This document shows, piece by piece, positions 22,273 to 33,458 of a stretch of DNA of 64,000 nt (within the stretch, counting starts at the first letter, position 1; each line of letters begins with the position of its first letter). Origin of the DNA: Nocardia caishijiensis NBRC 108228. GTDB lineage: Bacteria; Actinomycetota; Actinomycetes; Mycobacteriales; Mycobacteriaceae. The notes beneath the pieces were generated by a model. That model worked only from the letters and a program-made list of their open reading frames with translations, had not been told where the DNA came from and made no database searches. The position numbers and the translations under genes were made by a program. The stretch spans positions 62,001 through 126,000 of the forward strand of contig NZ_BDBE01000031.1 of NCBI RefSeq assembly GCF_001612825.1, read 5' to 3'.

Positions 22273-23433
22273 CTAGTGCGCGCCGACCCCGTTGATCTCG
22301 TTGGGAGCGGCGGGGAGGGTGACCGACTGGGTGATCTTGCCCTCGGCGAGGTCGACGCGGTGGACCTGCTTGGTGGCCGGTTCGGTCACGAAGGCGACGC
22401 CGTCGCGGACGAACAGGGTCGGGCGCGGGTCCTGCCATTCGAGCGGTTCCTGCCACGCACCGGTCACCGCGATGGTGCGGGTGACCGCACCCGCGACCGG
22501 GTCGATGACGTAGAGCTTGCCGTCGGTGCCGAGCACGAGGGCCTCACCCTGCGGGCCGCGGCCGAGGGAGCGGAAGGAGTAGCTGGTGCCGATGTCGACC
22601 AGGCGCAGGCTGCCGTCGGCGGTGTTCACCAGCGAGATCTTGGTCGGTCGTTCGAGTTCGGCCTCCTTGTCCTGCTTGTAGTCACCGAGCACGATCGGGG
22701 AGCTCTCGCTGCCCGACATGTTGCCGATGCGGCCGTAGGGGGTCGGGCTGGTCACCTTGGTGATCTTGCCGTCGCGGTAGATCACGGCACCGGTCTGGCA
22801 GCCGACCACCACGGTTTCGTTCTGGGCGGTGGCCTCGCCGTGGACGCCGGGGCAGTCCTCGTTGCGGGCGATCTCCTTGCGGTCCTTGTCGAGGGCGACG
22901 AGCCCGACGCGCGCATCCTCGGTCCCGAGGGTGACCAGCAGGTTCCCGTTGCTCAGCTCGACGGCGACACCGTGATGGGCGGCGGCCGACTTGTACACCT
23001 CGGTGGGCTTGCCGCTGTCGATCTCGTCGGTGTCGACAATGGTGATCTCGCCGGTCCCGTCGGCGAACAGCACGGTCTTGCCCGCGTGCCGCACGACGTG
23101 ACCGGGCTTGCTCGCGGCGTACTCGGTGCCGGTGAAGGTCGCTGTATTCGCGTCGAACACACGGAAACTGTCCTTGACGGTCACCATCAGGTGGTCGCCG
23201 TCGCCCGCCGGGTTGAGCCGGTTGAATCCGTCGATCTTCACCTCGCCTTCCTGGGCGAGCGTGAGTCCGTCGAGGACGTAGATGCCGCCGTCGTAGGTGA
23301 GGGCGATCGGTTCGGCGCCCGGGGCGTGGTCGTGGGTCGCGGCGTCGTCGCTGCCGCAACCGCTCAGCGCTACCACCGAGGCGAGCGCCCCGGACATGGC
23401 GACCATCGTGGTGGCCCGTGACCGACTGTGCAT
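22273..23433 (-). CDS. aztD: Zinc metallochaperone AztD-like lipoprotein
   Basis: A 386-residue lipoprotein with lipobox ALSGC (Cys about residue 25), followed by a His-containing stretch THDHAPG and a seven-bladed beta-propeller-like repeat region (units such as LTYDGGIYVLDG, VTVKDSFRVFDA, VLGTDGKLYVIDPVAG). AztD proteins hand zinc to the AztC binding protein outside the membrane; the HDH near the N-terminus is the expected metal-loading segment. The ATG at 23433 follows GGAG by 7 bases. It is the last gene of the minus-strand Azt unit, 26 bases after aztC. Confidence 0.85.
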   Translation of the reverse strand: MHSRSRATTMVAMSGALASVVALSGCGSDDAATHDHAPGAEPIALTYDGGIYVLDGLTLAQEGEVKIDGFNRLNPAGDGDHLMVTVKDSFRVFDANTATFTGTEYAASKPGHVVRHAGKTVLFADGTGEITIVDTDEIDSGKPTEVYKSAAAHHGVAVELSNGNLLVTLGTEDARVGLVALDKDRKEIARNEDCPGVHGEATAQNETVVVGCQTGAVIYRDGKITKVTSPTPYGRIGNMSGSESSPIVLGDYKQDKEAELERPTKISLVNTADGSLRLVDIGTSYSFRSLGRGPQGEALVLGTDGKLYVIDPVAGAVTRTIAVTGAWQEPLEWQDPRPTLFVRDGVAFVTEPATKQVHRVDLAEGKITQSVTLPAAPNEINGVGAH

Positions 23434-23459
23434 GTCGTGCTCCATCTGTTGTGCGTGAA

Positions 23460-24479
23460 TTACGTTGTCGGCCCGGACAGTCCGCGAGCGATGGCCTCGG
23501 TGTTGGCGCGTGCCATCTCCAGGTAGGTCGCGGCGCCGCCGCCGGGTTCGGTGAGCGATTCGGTGTGCAGGGCGGCCACCCGCACCTGCAAGCCCGCGTG
23601 CTCGGCCAGCACTCGCGACAGACGGTCGGGCGCGGACGAATCGGCGAAGATCGTGTGTACGCCCGCGGTGCGGATCGCGGTGGCGAGGTCGTCGAGGTCC
23701 GAAGCGCTCGGTGAGGCGAGGGTGGTGCCGCTGGGGATGACGGCGCCGATCACGGTGAACCCGAATCGCTGTGCGAGATAACCGAAGACGTGATGGTCGG
23801 TGACCAGCTGCCTGCGTTCGGGCGGGATCGCCGCGAACCGGTCGGTCATCCATCGGTCCAGCTGCTCGAGTTCGCTCACGTACCGGGCGGTGTTGGCGCG
23901 CACCGTCTCGGCATCGATGCCATCGACCTCGGCGACGACCTCGGCACTGATCGCCTCGACCGCCTTGCGCACCCGGGCCGGGTCGGTCCAGAAATGCGGA
24001 TCGGGCTCACCGGCGGATTCGTCGGAGGTGTAGGTGATCGGGTCGACCCGCTCGGCCACCGCCAGCGTCGGAACACCGGCCGACGCGGCCGCCCGCACGT
24101 GCCGAACCACCCCTTCCTCGAGCCCCAGCCCGTTGTGCACGATCAACGCGGACTGTTCGATATCGGCAGCTTGACGTGCGGAGATCCCGAACGAATGCGG
24201 ATCGGTGCCCGCCTGCATCAGTACCGTCACCTCGGCGGTGTCGCCCACGACGGCCTTGGTGAGATCACCGAGGATATTGGTCGTCACCATGATGCCGCTG
24301 CGATCACCCTCGGTGCCGCACGCGGTGACAGACGCGAGCAGCGCGACAACGACGAGGGCCAGACCCGCGACGCGAGGAGCGCCCCGGAATCCAGCACCCG
24401 CGCGGACCTGCGACCGGCGCGACGCGCCTCGTCGGACGCGACCGACGGTATGGGCACGAGCCCTTGCTTTTTCGATCAC
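23460..24479 (-). CDS. aztC: Zinc ABC transporter substrate-binding lipoprotein AztC
   Basis: A 339-residue cluster A-I metal-binding protein. After an unusually long basic leader there is a hydrophobic core and lipobox SVTAC (Cys54). Zinc ligands expected for the family are His95 (TDPHSFG), His162 (PDPHFW), His229 or 230 (TDHHVFGY) and Asp280 (FADSS). The His-rich loop common in ZnuA is absent, as in AztC. The GTG start overlaps the preceding stop by 4 bases (GTGA), so it is translated after the fused permease. The true start may be later, nearer the hydrophobic core. Confidence 0.9.
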   Translation of the reverse strand: MIEKARARAHTVGRVRRGASRRSQVRAGAGFRGAPRVAGLALVVVALLASVTACGTEGDRSGIMVTTNILGDLTKAVVGDTAEVTVLMQAGTDPHSFGISARQAADIEQSALIVHNGLGLEEGVVRHVRAAASAGVPTLAVAERVDPITYTSDESAGEPDPHFWTDPARVRKAVEAISAEVVAEVDGIDAETVRANTARYVSELEQLDRWMTDRFAAIPPERRQLVTDHHVFGYLAQRFGFTVIGAVIPSGTTLASPSASDLDDLATAIRTAGVHTIFADSSAPDRLSRVLAEHAGLQVRVAALHTESLTEPGGGAATYLEMARANTEAIARGLSGPTT

Positions 24480-26452
24480 AGCCCTGTCTCCACCAGCAGC
24501 GCGGGCGCGACGTCCAACGGAAAGGTACGCGCGATTCGCAGGTTGTCGTTGTAGGCGATCTCGTGAACGGTTCGGCCACGAATGTCGTTGATGTAGGCGC
24601 GATTCGGGTCGACCTGGATCACGGGTGCGCCCTCGACCGGCCCGGTCAGCGCGAGACGCGCGGTCTCCGTACCGGTTTCGGGGTCGAGGCCGTGCAGGAC
24701 ACCGTCGCGGGTGAGGACGAGCAGCGAAGAGCCCTCACCGGCCGTGTTCACCGCGACCGCGTCGGCGATCGGGGTGTGCTTCCAAGTCTTCTTGCGGATG
24801 TCGAGAGTCCACACACCGGTGCGTCCGGCGAGCGCGGTCAGCGTCGTGCTGCCAGGCCGGTGGGTGAACGCGGTCGCCCGGTCGGCGGCCGGTGCGGGGT
24901 CGGCGATCTTCTCCGCGACGAACGCGCCGTCACGCAGAGCGACGACCACAGCACCGTCCGCGCAACCGAATACGACCCCGCGCCGGGTGACAGCCTGGCC
25001 GCGCGGCTGCGCGCACGTCTCCCCCAGTGACGCACCGACCGCGCCGTCACGCCCACGCACGTCCACTCGCCCCGCGCCGTCGGCGACGACCAACTTCTCG
25101 CCGTACGGCAGCGCGATGCCCTCGATCCGATGCGGTTCGCGGACCTGCCCGTCACCGAGCGCCACCCGATCGAACACCAGGCTGGCACCGGTATCGAGGA
25201 CGACCGACGACACCGCCGGATCGCCGTAGGCCGCGACGACTCCGCCCGGCGCCGCGATGTTGCCGACTTCGCGCACCGGGGCGCTGTAGTAGTGCCGGTG
25301 ATCGCTGTGGTCGACGGTCCATCCCCCGCTGTCGACGACGCGCACCGACCCACCGTCGCTCAGGAATCCAAACCGCCCGTCGCCGACCAGCCCCGAGTTC
25401 TGAGGTGCGGCGGAGTTTTGGCGGCCCGCGAGCGAGGTGACCTGCTCGCTCAGCAGATCGATCACCCGCACGGCACCGGTGGCCGGATCAGTCACGACCA
25501 GGCGAGTCTGTGCCTCGCTCATCTCCTCGGCCCCGGCGACGTACCCGTGCGGTGTCTCCTCGACGGTCGCCGGTTCGGTGCCCGTGCCGCATCCGGCCAC
25601 CGTCACCGCCGCCAGCGCGGCCACACCCACCTTCCCGAATCGTTCCCGCAGCGCCGACACGATCGCCGAGACGAAGAACGACCCGACCGCGACGGCGGCA
25701 ATCGTCGCCCCGGCCGCCGTGCCCGCGTGCCAGGACACGACAAGCCCTGCGGCCGTGGAGAACCCGCCGACCAGCGCGGCGAGCGCCATCACCACCGGAA
25801 TCCGGTCCGACCAGTACACAGCGGCGGCGGGCGGTGCGATGAGCAACCCGAACACCAGCAGCGTGCCGACCACATGGAAGGACGCGACGATGGCCAGGGT
25901 CACCAAACCGACGAGCGCCACGTGCGCGGCTTTCGGGTGCAGTCCGAGGGTGTGCGCCTTGCGCGGATCGAAGGTCAGCGCGACGAACGCGCGATGCCCC
26001 AGCACCGCGACGACCAGCGCGAGTCCGACAGCCGCGCCGAGGTACCACAGGTCGACGGTGCGCACCGCGAGCACGTCACCGAACAGGAAGCCGGTGAGAT
26101 CCACGGCGAACGACTGCGACCGCGACACGATGATCACACCGGCCGCGAGCATCCCGACGAACAGCAACCCGATGGCAGTATCGGCCGCGAACCGCTTGCT
26201 CCGCGAGAGCACCGACACCCCGAAGGCCATGGCGGTGCAACTGATCGCGGCGCCAACGATCAGGTTGCCGCCGAGCAGCGCCGCCACCGCGACACCGGGC
26301 AGCATGCCGTGTGCCATCGCGTCACCGAGAAAAGCCATGCCGCGCACCACCACCCACGTTCCGGCCAGGGCGCACACGCAGGAGACCAGCAGTCCGCCCC
26401 ACAAGGCCCGTTGCACGAATGCCACCTCGAACGGGGCGATCAGCCACTCCAT
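24476..26452 (-). CDS. aztB: Zinc ABC transporter permease AztB fused to an AztD-like beta-propeller
   Basis: A 658-residue protein. Residues 1-265 are a ZnuB/AztB permease with about seven or eight spans (GTWVVVRGMAFLGDAMAHG, ALTFDPRKAHTLGLHP, LVFGLLIAPPAAA). Without a stop, the frame goes on through RERFGKVGVAALAAVTVAGC, which is a typical lipoprotein signal with Cys288 as lipobox Cys, and then an extracytoplasmic propeller domain (about 300-658) with repeats like WTLDIRKKTW and VLHGLDPETGTE. It looks like two genes joined in frame, the second once a lipoprotein. A GTG at codon 266 could still serve as an internal start. First gene of the minus-strand Azt operon. Confidence 0.85.
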   Translation of the reverse strand: MEWLIAPFEVAFVQRALWGGLLVSCVCALAGTWVVVRGMAFLGDAMAHGMLPGVAVAALLGGNLIVGAAISCTAMAFGVSVLSRSKRFAADTAIGLLFVGMLAAGVIIVSRSQSFAVDLTGFLFGDVLAVRTVDLWYLGAAVGLALVVAVLGHRAFVALTFDPRKAHTLGLHPKAAHVALVGLVTLAIVASFHVVGTLLVFGLLIAPPAAAVYWSDRIPVVMALAALVGGFSTAAGLVVSWHAGTAAGATIAAVAVGSFFVSAIVSALRERFGKVGVAALAAVTVAGCGTGTEPATVEETPHGYVAGAEEMSEAQTRLVVTDPATGAVRVIDLLSEQVTSLAGRQNSAAPQNSGLVGDGRFGFLSDGGSVRVVDSGGWTVDHSDHRHYYSAPVREVGNIAAPGGVVAAYGDPAVSSVVLDTGASLVFDRVALGDGQVREPHRIEGIALPYGEKLVVADGAGRVDVRGRDGAVGASLGETCAQPRGQAVTRRGVVFGCADGAVVVALRDGAFVAEKIADPAPAADRATAFTHRPGSTTLTALAGRTGVWTLDIRKKTWKHTPIADAVAVNTAGEGSSLLVLTRDGVLHGLDPETGTETARLALTGPVEGAPVIQVDPNRAYINDIRGRTVHEIAYNDNLRIARTFPLDVAPALLVETGL

Positions 26453-26472
26453 GGCAACGGACGATATACTGA

Positions 26473-26487
26473 AAACGATTATCGTTT
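26473..26487. promoter_or_regulatory. Zur-box-like palindrome in the divergent azt promoter
   Basis: AAACGAT-T-ATCGTTT is a perfect 7-1-7 palindrome, and the wider TGAAAACGATTATCGTTTCA resembles actinobacterial Zur boxes. It lies 20 bases before aztB and 13 bases before aztA, so one zinc-loaded repressor could shut off both directions. Confidence 0.82.
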
Positions 26488-26500
26488 CAAACGAGGTGAG

Positions 26501-27199
26501 ATGCAACACACAGCAGACCCGGCGATCCTGCTCGAGGACGTCAGCGCCGGTTACGGCCGCACACCCGTGCTGGCACGGGTGACGGCGGCGATCCCGCGCG
26601 GACAAGTGACCGCGATCGTCGGACCTAACGGTTCGGGAAAGTCGACGCTGCTCGGCGTCGTGGCGGGCACGGTGCCGGTCCGCTCCGGGACGGTGCGCGT
26701 CGAGACGACACGCAGGCCCGCATTCGTGGTGCAGCACACCGCGATTCCCACGGCGCTACCGATGACGGTGCGCGAGGCGGTGGCGATGGGGCGCTGGGCA
26801 CATCGGGGATTGTGGCGGCGACTCACGAAGGCAGACCGCGCGATCGCGCAGGTCTGCCTGGAGCGAATGGACCTCACGGCCCTGGCGACGCGGCGCCTCG
26901 ACACGCTCTCGGGCGGTCAGCGTCAGCGCACGCTGCTGGCCCAGGCATTGGCGCAGGAGTCCGATCTGATCCTGCTCGACGAACCCGCGACCGGGCTCGA
27001 CGACGTCGCGCGCGCCGAGATCTCGGACGCGCTCACCGAGATCGCGGCGGGGGGTGTCACCGTCGTGCAGGCGACCCACGATCCGGCCGAGGCGGCCCGC
27101 GCCGATCACTGCCTACGGCTGCGCGACGGCAGCATCCTCGCCGGGGGCTCACCCGGCGAGGTGCTGGGAACCGTTGCCTACCAGTCGGCTTCGGTGTAG
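26501..27199 (+). CDS. aztA: Zinc ABC transporter ATP-binding protein AztA
   Basis: A 232-residue ABC ATPase. Walker A GPNGSGKST (~residues 40-48), Q-loop VVQHT, signature LSGGQRQR, Walker B LILLDEP with D-loop ATGLD, and switch His in QATHD. The ATG at 26501 follows GAGGTGAG. It powers zinc uptake with AztB and AztC encoded divergently. Its 3' end overlaps the convergent alcohol dehydrogenase gene by 22 bases. Confidence 0.92.
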   Translation: MQHTADPAILLEDVSAGYGRTPVLARVTAAIPRGQVTAIVGPNGSGKSTLLGVVAGTVPVRSGTVRVETTRRPAFVVQHTAIPTALPMTVREAVAMGRWAHRGLWRRLTKADRAIAQVCLERMDLTALATRRLDTLSGGQRQRTLLAQALAQESDLILLDEPATGLDDVARAEISDALTEIAAGGVTVVQATHDPAEAARADHCLRLRDGSILAGGSPGEVLGTVAYQSASV

Positions 27200-28308
27200 C
27201 GGATGATGCCGCGAATGTTCTTGCCGTCCAACATGTCCCGGTAGCCCTGGTTGATCTCCTCGAGGGAGTAGCTGCGGGTGACCATGTCGTCGAGGTTGAG
27301 CTGACCGGCCTTGTACAGCGACAGCAGTCGCGGCGCGTCCTGGCGGGCGTTGCCGCCGCCGAAGATGCAGCCCTTCACGGTCTTCTGCAGCATCGAGAGC
27401 AGGAAGCTGTTCATCTTCACCTCGCCCGCGTCCATGCGGCCCATGGAGGTGACGACGAGCGTGCCCGCCTTACCGGTGAGGATCAGACCTTCCTCGACGT
27501 AGTCGCCGTGCATCTCACCCATGGTGAGGATGACCTTCTCGGCCATCCGGCCCTCGGTGGCCTCCATCAGCGGCATGATCGCGGCGGCCATGCTCTCGTA
27601 GGTGTGGGTGGCGCCGAACTTCTGGGCCTGTTCGCGCTTCCACGGGTTCGGGTCGATCGCGACGACTTTCGACGCACCGGCGAGCACCGCGCCCTGCAGG
27701 GCACTCATACCGACGCCACCGATGCCCGCGATCACCACGGTCTCGCCCGGCTGCACCTGCGCCACGTGCGTGGACGAGCCGAAGCCGGTCGGCACGCCGC
27801 ACCCGACCAGGCAGGCCACCTCGAACGGAATGGTCGGGTCGATCTTGACCACCGAGGTGTGGTGCACCGTCATGTAGGGAGCGAAGGTGCCAAGCAGACA
27901 CATCGGGATGACGTTCTCGCCGCGTGCCTGGATGCGGTAAGTGCCGTCCGAAATCGCCTGTCCCATCAGCAATCCCGCACCCAGGTCACACAGCGCCATA
28001 TTCCCGGACACACACGACGGACAACGTCCGCAGGCCGGGATGAACGAAAGGATGACGTGGTCGCCCACGGCCAGATCACTCGGGCAGTTCGGCCCGAGCT
28101 TGGTGATCACACCCGCGCCCTCGTGGCCACCCATCACCGGGTAGCCGGGCATCGGGGTGGCACCGGTGACGATGTGGTGATCGGAGTGGCACATGCCCGC
28201 CGTCTCCATGCGGATCTGCACCTCCCCCGACACGGGGTCGCCGACCTCGATCTCCTCGACCGACCATTCCTGGTCGACGCCCCACAGGATCGCGCCCTTC
28301 GTCTTCAT
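27178..28308 (-). CDS. NDMA-dependent (mycofactocin-type) zinc alcohol dehydrogenase
   Basis: A 376-residue medium-chain alcohol dehydrogenase. Catalytic zinc ligands are in AGMCHSDHH and GGHEGAG; the structural zinc motif is CGRCPSCVSGNMALC; the nucleotide fold is IAGIGGVGMSALQGAV. Features such as SGEVQIRMETAGMCHSDHH and GYRDMLDGKNIRGIIRY match the Rxyl_3153 / NDMA-dependent group, which holds NAD tightly and is thought to pass electrons to mycofactocin. No mycofactocin genes are in the window. Substrate alcohol unknown. Confidence 0.9.
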   Translation of the reverse strand: MKTKGAILWGVDQEWSVEEIEVGDPVSGEVQIRMETAGMCHSDHHIVTGATPMPGYPVMGGHEGAGVITKLGPNCPSDLAVGDHVILSFIPACGRCPSCVSGNMALCDLGAGLLMGQAISDGTYRIQARGENVIPMCLLGTFAPYMTVHHTSVVKIDPTIPFEVACLVGCGVPTGFGSSTHVAQVQPGETVVIAGIGGVGMSALQGAVLAGASKVVAIDPNPWKREQAQKFGATHTYESMAAAIMPLMEATEGRMAEKVILTMGEMHGDYVEEGLILTGKAGTLVVTSMGRMDAGEVKMNSFLLSMLQKTVKGCIFGGGNARQDAPRLLSLYKAGQLNLDDMVTRSYSLEEINQGYRDMLDGKNIRGIIRYTEADW

Positions 28309-28411
28309 TACGATCGACCTCTCGCCAAGCAGTGCCTCGTTGTGACTGCTCCCACCCTACGAAGTTTCGGCCGATTCTGGAACACGTTCTAGAAATCTGC
28401 TGAAGTTTTCT

Positions 28412-28936
28412 CTATCCACGCACGTCGTGGACGTGATGCTCGAGGTCGTGCAGGAAGTATCGGGCCAGCGAGGAGACGGTGAACAGTGATCCGTCGCTGC
28501 GGGCGCCACGCCAGTCGAGCCGGTCGGTCGGCACCGCCGCGAAGTCGGCGGCCACCTGATCGGCGGCGAGGGACAGTTCCCGCGCGACCACCGCCGGGTC
28601 CTGCTCGCCGTAGCGGTCGGCGACAGCCGTGGCGTCCTGGTCCCAGTTCTCGAATCGTGGTGTCGCCGTGCCGCCGCCGTCCTGCATCAGCGCGAGCCGG
28701 GTGACGAAGATCCGGCAGACATCGCGCACGTGGGCGGCGTATTCGAGGACCGACCAGGTCCGCGCGTCGGGTCGTACGCGCACGTCGTCGCGATCCAGCG
28801 CCGAGGCGATGCGAGCGGCCGCGGCACGCGCCCGGTCGGGCACCTGCTCGAAGGCGATCGATGCGGCGTCGTATCCGCACTCCGCGCAGGGCTTTTCGAG
28901 GACCCAGGTCCAGTCCTTGGTATCAGGCACGATCAT
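28412..28936 (-). CDS. DinB-superfamily protein with N-terminal Cys motif
   Basis: A 174-residue DinB/YfiT-type four-helix protein. The N-terminus has CAECGYD, then helices with SVLEYAAHVRDVCRIF and the C-terminal ARYFLHDLEHHVHDVRG. His in AAHVRD, and in the LEHHVHD stretch, form the usual metal site of the fold. Such proteins are often thiol-dependent S-transferases; in an actinomycete mycothiol would be the candidate cosubstrate. This is family knowledge, not shown here. Confidence 0.8.
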   Translation of the reverse strand: MIVPDTKDWTWVLEKPCAECGYDAASIAFEQVPDRARAAAARIASALDRDDVRVRPDARTWSVLEYAAHVRDVCRIFVTRLALMQDGGGTATPRFENWDQDATAVADRYGEQDPAVVARELSLAADQVAADFAAVPTDRLDWRGARSDGSLFTVSSLARYFLHDLEHHVHDVRG

Positions 28937-29007
28937 GACACCAAGGCTAGGACGTCATTATCTTGTCATCCATCGATATTCGGCCAACGATCGTCGAGAT
29001 CCGGGCA

Positions 29008-30039
29008 TCAGTCGATGAGCTTGCGGGCCTTCTCGAACAGTTCGAGCGTCACCGCGTGCAGGAAGTCGCCGACCTGTACCGGCGCCTTGCCCGCGAAGGC
29101 CCTGGCGTGAGTGCCTTCGAGCACGATCCCGAGCTTGAAGCAGGCCAGCACCTCGTACCAGGTGACCGCGCGCAGATCGCGATCGGAGAATTCGCCGTAG
29201 TGCCGGATCATCTCCTCGGGAGTGGGCAGCCCGCCGACGGTGCCGAGGGTGCCCATCAGTCCGGCGCCGACGGTGCCGGGTTCGGGTCGGGTGGCCAGTT
29301 GCCAGCCGAGGTCGAGCAATGGGTCACCGATGGTCGACATCTCCCAGTCGACCATGGCCGCGACCTCGGGCCCGTCGTAGTCGAACATCATGTTCGCCAG
29401 GTGACAGTCGCCGTGCATGATGCCCGGCGCCGGGTCGGCCGGACGGTTGCGGTCGAGCCAGTCACCGATCCGCTCGACATCGGGGATCCGAGGGCCGGGA
29501 TAGCCCTCGTTGGCGGCGTAGGTGTCGAGCTCACGCAGCCAGCGCGGCACCTGGCGTTCGAGGAAACCGTCGGGGCGGCCGTAGTCGGCCAGGCCGAGCG
29601 ACACGTAGTCGACGGTGCCGAGGCGGGCGATGGCCTCGACCGCCGACAGCCCCATCTGCCTGCGGATCTCCGGGTCGCTGGCATGGAGTGCGGGCAGTTC
29701 GGTCTGCGGATTGAAACCTCGGATGGGTTCCATCAGGTAGAAGACCGCCCCGAGTACCGAGGGATCGGTGCAGGCGGCGATCACCCGTGGGGCACGGATC
29801 TCGGTGCCGTCCAGGGCGGTGAGCAGCCAGGACTCGCGCGCGATCACCTCGTTGCTCTTGGCCCGCAGATGCTCGGGGCCACGGCGCAGCACGAACTCGC
29901 GGCCACCTCGGGTGAAGCGGATCATGATGTTCTGGGTGCCGCCGCCGATCGGGCTGACCTCCCCGATCGGGTCGCCGGGCAAACCCTGCTCGTCCATCCA
30001 TCGTCCGAGCGCCGCGAGATCCGGTTGCGAAACAGCCAT
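29008..30039 (-). CDS. Phosphotransferase family protein (ACAD10/11-type APH domain)
   Basis: A 343-residue APH-fold kinase of the group often linked to acyl-CoA metabolism. Motifs: FVLRRGP (ATP-binding Lys/Arg strand), the catalytic IMHGDCHLANMMFD, and metal-binding VDWEMSTIGDPLLDLGWQL. Related domains are fused to acyl-CoA dehydrogenases in eukaryotes and phosphorylate 4-hydroxyacyl-CoA. No such dehydrogenase is adjacent, so the substrate remains open. The ATG at 30039 is preferred; an ATG three codons earlier is also possible. Confidence 0.85.
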   Translation of the reverse strand: MAVSQPDLAALGRWMDEQGLPGDPIGEVSPIGGGTQNIMIRFTRGGREFVLRRGPEHLRAKSNEVIARESWLLTALDGTEIRAPRVIAACTDPSVLGAVFYLMEPIRGFNPQTELPALHASDPEIRRQMGLSAVEAIARLGTVDYVSLGLADYGRPDGFLERQVPRWLRELDTYAANEGYPGPRIPDVERIGDWLDRNRPADPAPGIMHGDCHLANMMFDYDGPEVAAMVDWEMSTIGDPLLDLGWQLATRPEPGTVGAGLMGTLGTVGGLPTPEEMIRHYGEFSDRDLRAVTWYEVLACFKLGIVLEGTHARAFAGKAPVQVGDFLHAVTLELFEKARKLID

Positions 30040-30087
30040 GGCGCACATTCTGCCCCGAACGACGCCCGGCGTAGGGTTTTGTCCACG

Positions 30088-32135
<2,048 letters not shown>

Positions 32136-32139
<4 letters not shown>

Positions 32140-32618
32140 CGGCGGCGGCGCTTGTCCGGCTCCGGTGGTGGTTCCTCGCCGCCGCGCCCGGTGAACCGGC
32201 CGATCAACCCCACTCCCGGCAGTTTGGCCAGGGCACCGAACAGGTCCTCACCGAGCGAGATCATCGCCTCGAGGCGGGGCAGCAGCCGGTCGTAGGTCGC
32301 GAACACCGGGTCGGCGAGGGCGAGTGTGCGGTCGAGACGGTCGATGGTGCTGTTGAGCCGGTCGACCGCGATCGACAGGTTCTCCACCAGATCCGGCAAC
32401 TGCGCCGCGAGTTGGGCCGATGCCGGAGGCAGCCGCACCGCCGCGTCGAAGGCGTAACCCGCCGTCTGCTGTGCCGCATCGATGGCCTGTCCCGCCGCCG
32501 ACTGCGCCGCGCCGACCGCCGCCTGGGCGGCCGAGAGCAGGTCGGCACCCGGCACCCTGCGCGACTGCGGCACCGGTGGTGGCTGCGGCGTGCGCCCCCG
32601 CTTCTTCGGGTTCGTCAT
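32136..32618 (-). CDS. Helical protein with basic ends, unknown function
   Basis: A 160-residue protein. It has a basic Pro-rich N-terminus (NPKKRGRTPQPPPVPQSRR), an Ala/Gln-rich amphipathic helix region (SAAQAAVGAAQSAAGQAIDA), a coiled-coil-like segment (VENLSIAVDRLNSTIDRLDR), and a KRRRR tail. There is no signal peptide or strong transmembrane span. It could bind membranes or nucleic acid. Homologues of this shape are common but unnamed in mycolate-producing actinobacteria. Confidence 0.65.
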
Positions 32619-32672
32619 GCCTCCACTGTGCCCCACGACGGCCTCGTGCGCAGGGAGGAGCCGCCGTGTCCG

Positions 32673-33458
32673 TCAGTTCGGTCCGGCCAGCACCACCGGT
32701 CGGCCGAAGCGCGGTTGCACCGGGCGGTTGGTGTGCGGAAACAGGGCGCGATAACGCTCCACGTCGGCGACGGCCACCGGTGCGGATTCGCGCAGCACGA
32801 TCCAGCGCACCCCTTCCGTGCACGGTGGCGTGGTGAGCGAGCCCTCGTACCGGAACTGGGCGAACCCGGTCGGCAGATAGGCGCGCGGATCGATACCCGA
32901 CACCGTGCGCGTGACACCCACGCGATCCGGTGCGACCGCGAGCACCTGACCCAGTGGCGACGGATCCGACCACGCACGCAGCAGCACCGCGAGAACGGCC
33001 AGCCTGCCCGCCGGGTCCGCGTGCACGAAGTGCAGTTCCATCGCCGCCTCCGCTCCGTCGACCGTGTGCTCGCTCGGCAGGTGGAAGTGGAACTGGGTCA
33101 GCTCGAACGCGGCACCGTCGACGACGATGCGGTTACCGGACCCGGCACCGACGTTCGCCTGCACGGTGTGGCCGTTGTTCACCACGTCCACCGTCGACAG
33201 GGGCCGATACTCGATCTCGATGTGGTCGTCCGGGTGCAGTTCCGTCTGCGCGGGCAGATCGATCGGTGACTGCGCGTGCCCGCTGCGACAGGTCACGAAC
33301 CGGCTGTCCAGATCGGCCCAGTGGTCGGGCCCCTCCGCGTCGTAGTCCCAGTGCACGTCGCCGTGCGCCCCCTGCTCCGACCCACCGCATCCGGCGACCG
33401 CGAGCAGTGCGAGCGCGGCGAGCACACCTCGCCGGGTGAGTAGGTGACCATTCGACAT
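32673..33458 (-). CDS. Alpha-class carbonic anhydrase, lipoprotein
   Basis: A 261-residue exported enzyme that interconverts CO2 and bicarbonate. It carries a lipobox VAGC (Cys24) after a twin-Arg-containing leader (LTRRGVLAAL). Zinc ligands are His124 and His126 (FHFHLPSEH) and His143 (ELHFVH). SPIDL, RYEGSLTTPPCTEG and the paired Cys57 with the Cys of TPPC are typical of bacterial alpha enzymes. It would act at the outer face of the membrane. Confidence 0.93.
   Translation of the reverse strand: MSNGHLLTRRGVLAALALLAVAGCGGSEQGAHGDVHWDYDAEGPDHWADLDSRFVTCRSGHAQSPIDLPAQTELHPDDHIEIEYRPLSTVDVVNNGHTVQANVGAGSGNRIVVDGAAFELTQFHFHLPSEHTVDGAEAAMELHFVHADPAGRLAVLAVLLRAWSDPSPLGQVLAVAPDRVGVTRTVSGIDPRAYLPTGFAQFRYEGSLTTPPCTEGVRWIVLRESAPVAVADVERYRALFPHTNRPVQPRFGRPVVLAGPN

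Noticed and set aside
25130..26500. Plus-strand frame running into aztA that would extend the ATPase upstream
   Set aside because: The extra part is His/Arg/Asp-rich nonsense opposite aztB. The ATPase family starts at the ATG at 26501, which has a good ribosome site.
28963..30087. Upstream extension of the PabAB frame
   Set aside because: It overlaps the phosphotransferase gene on the other strand and has no similarity to amidotransferases. The domain starts at the ATG at 30088.
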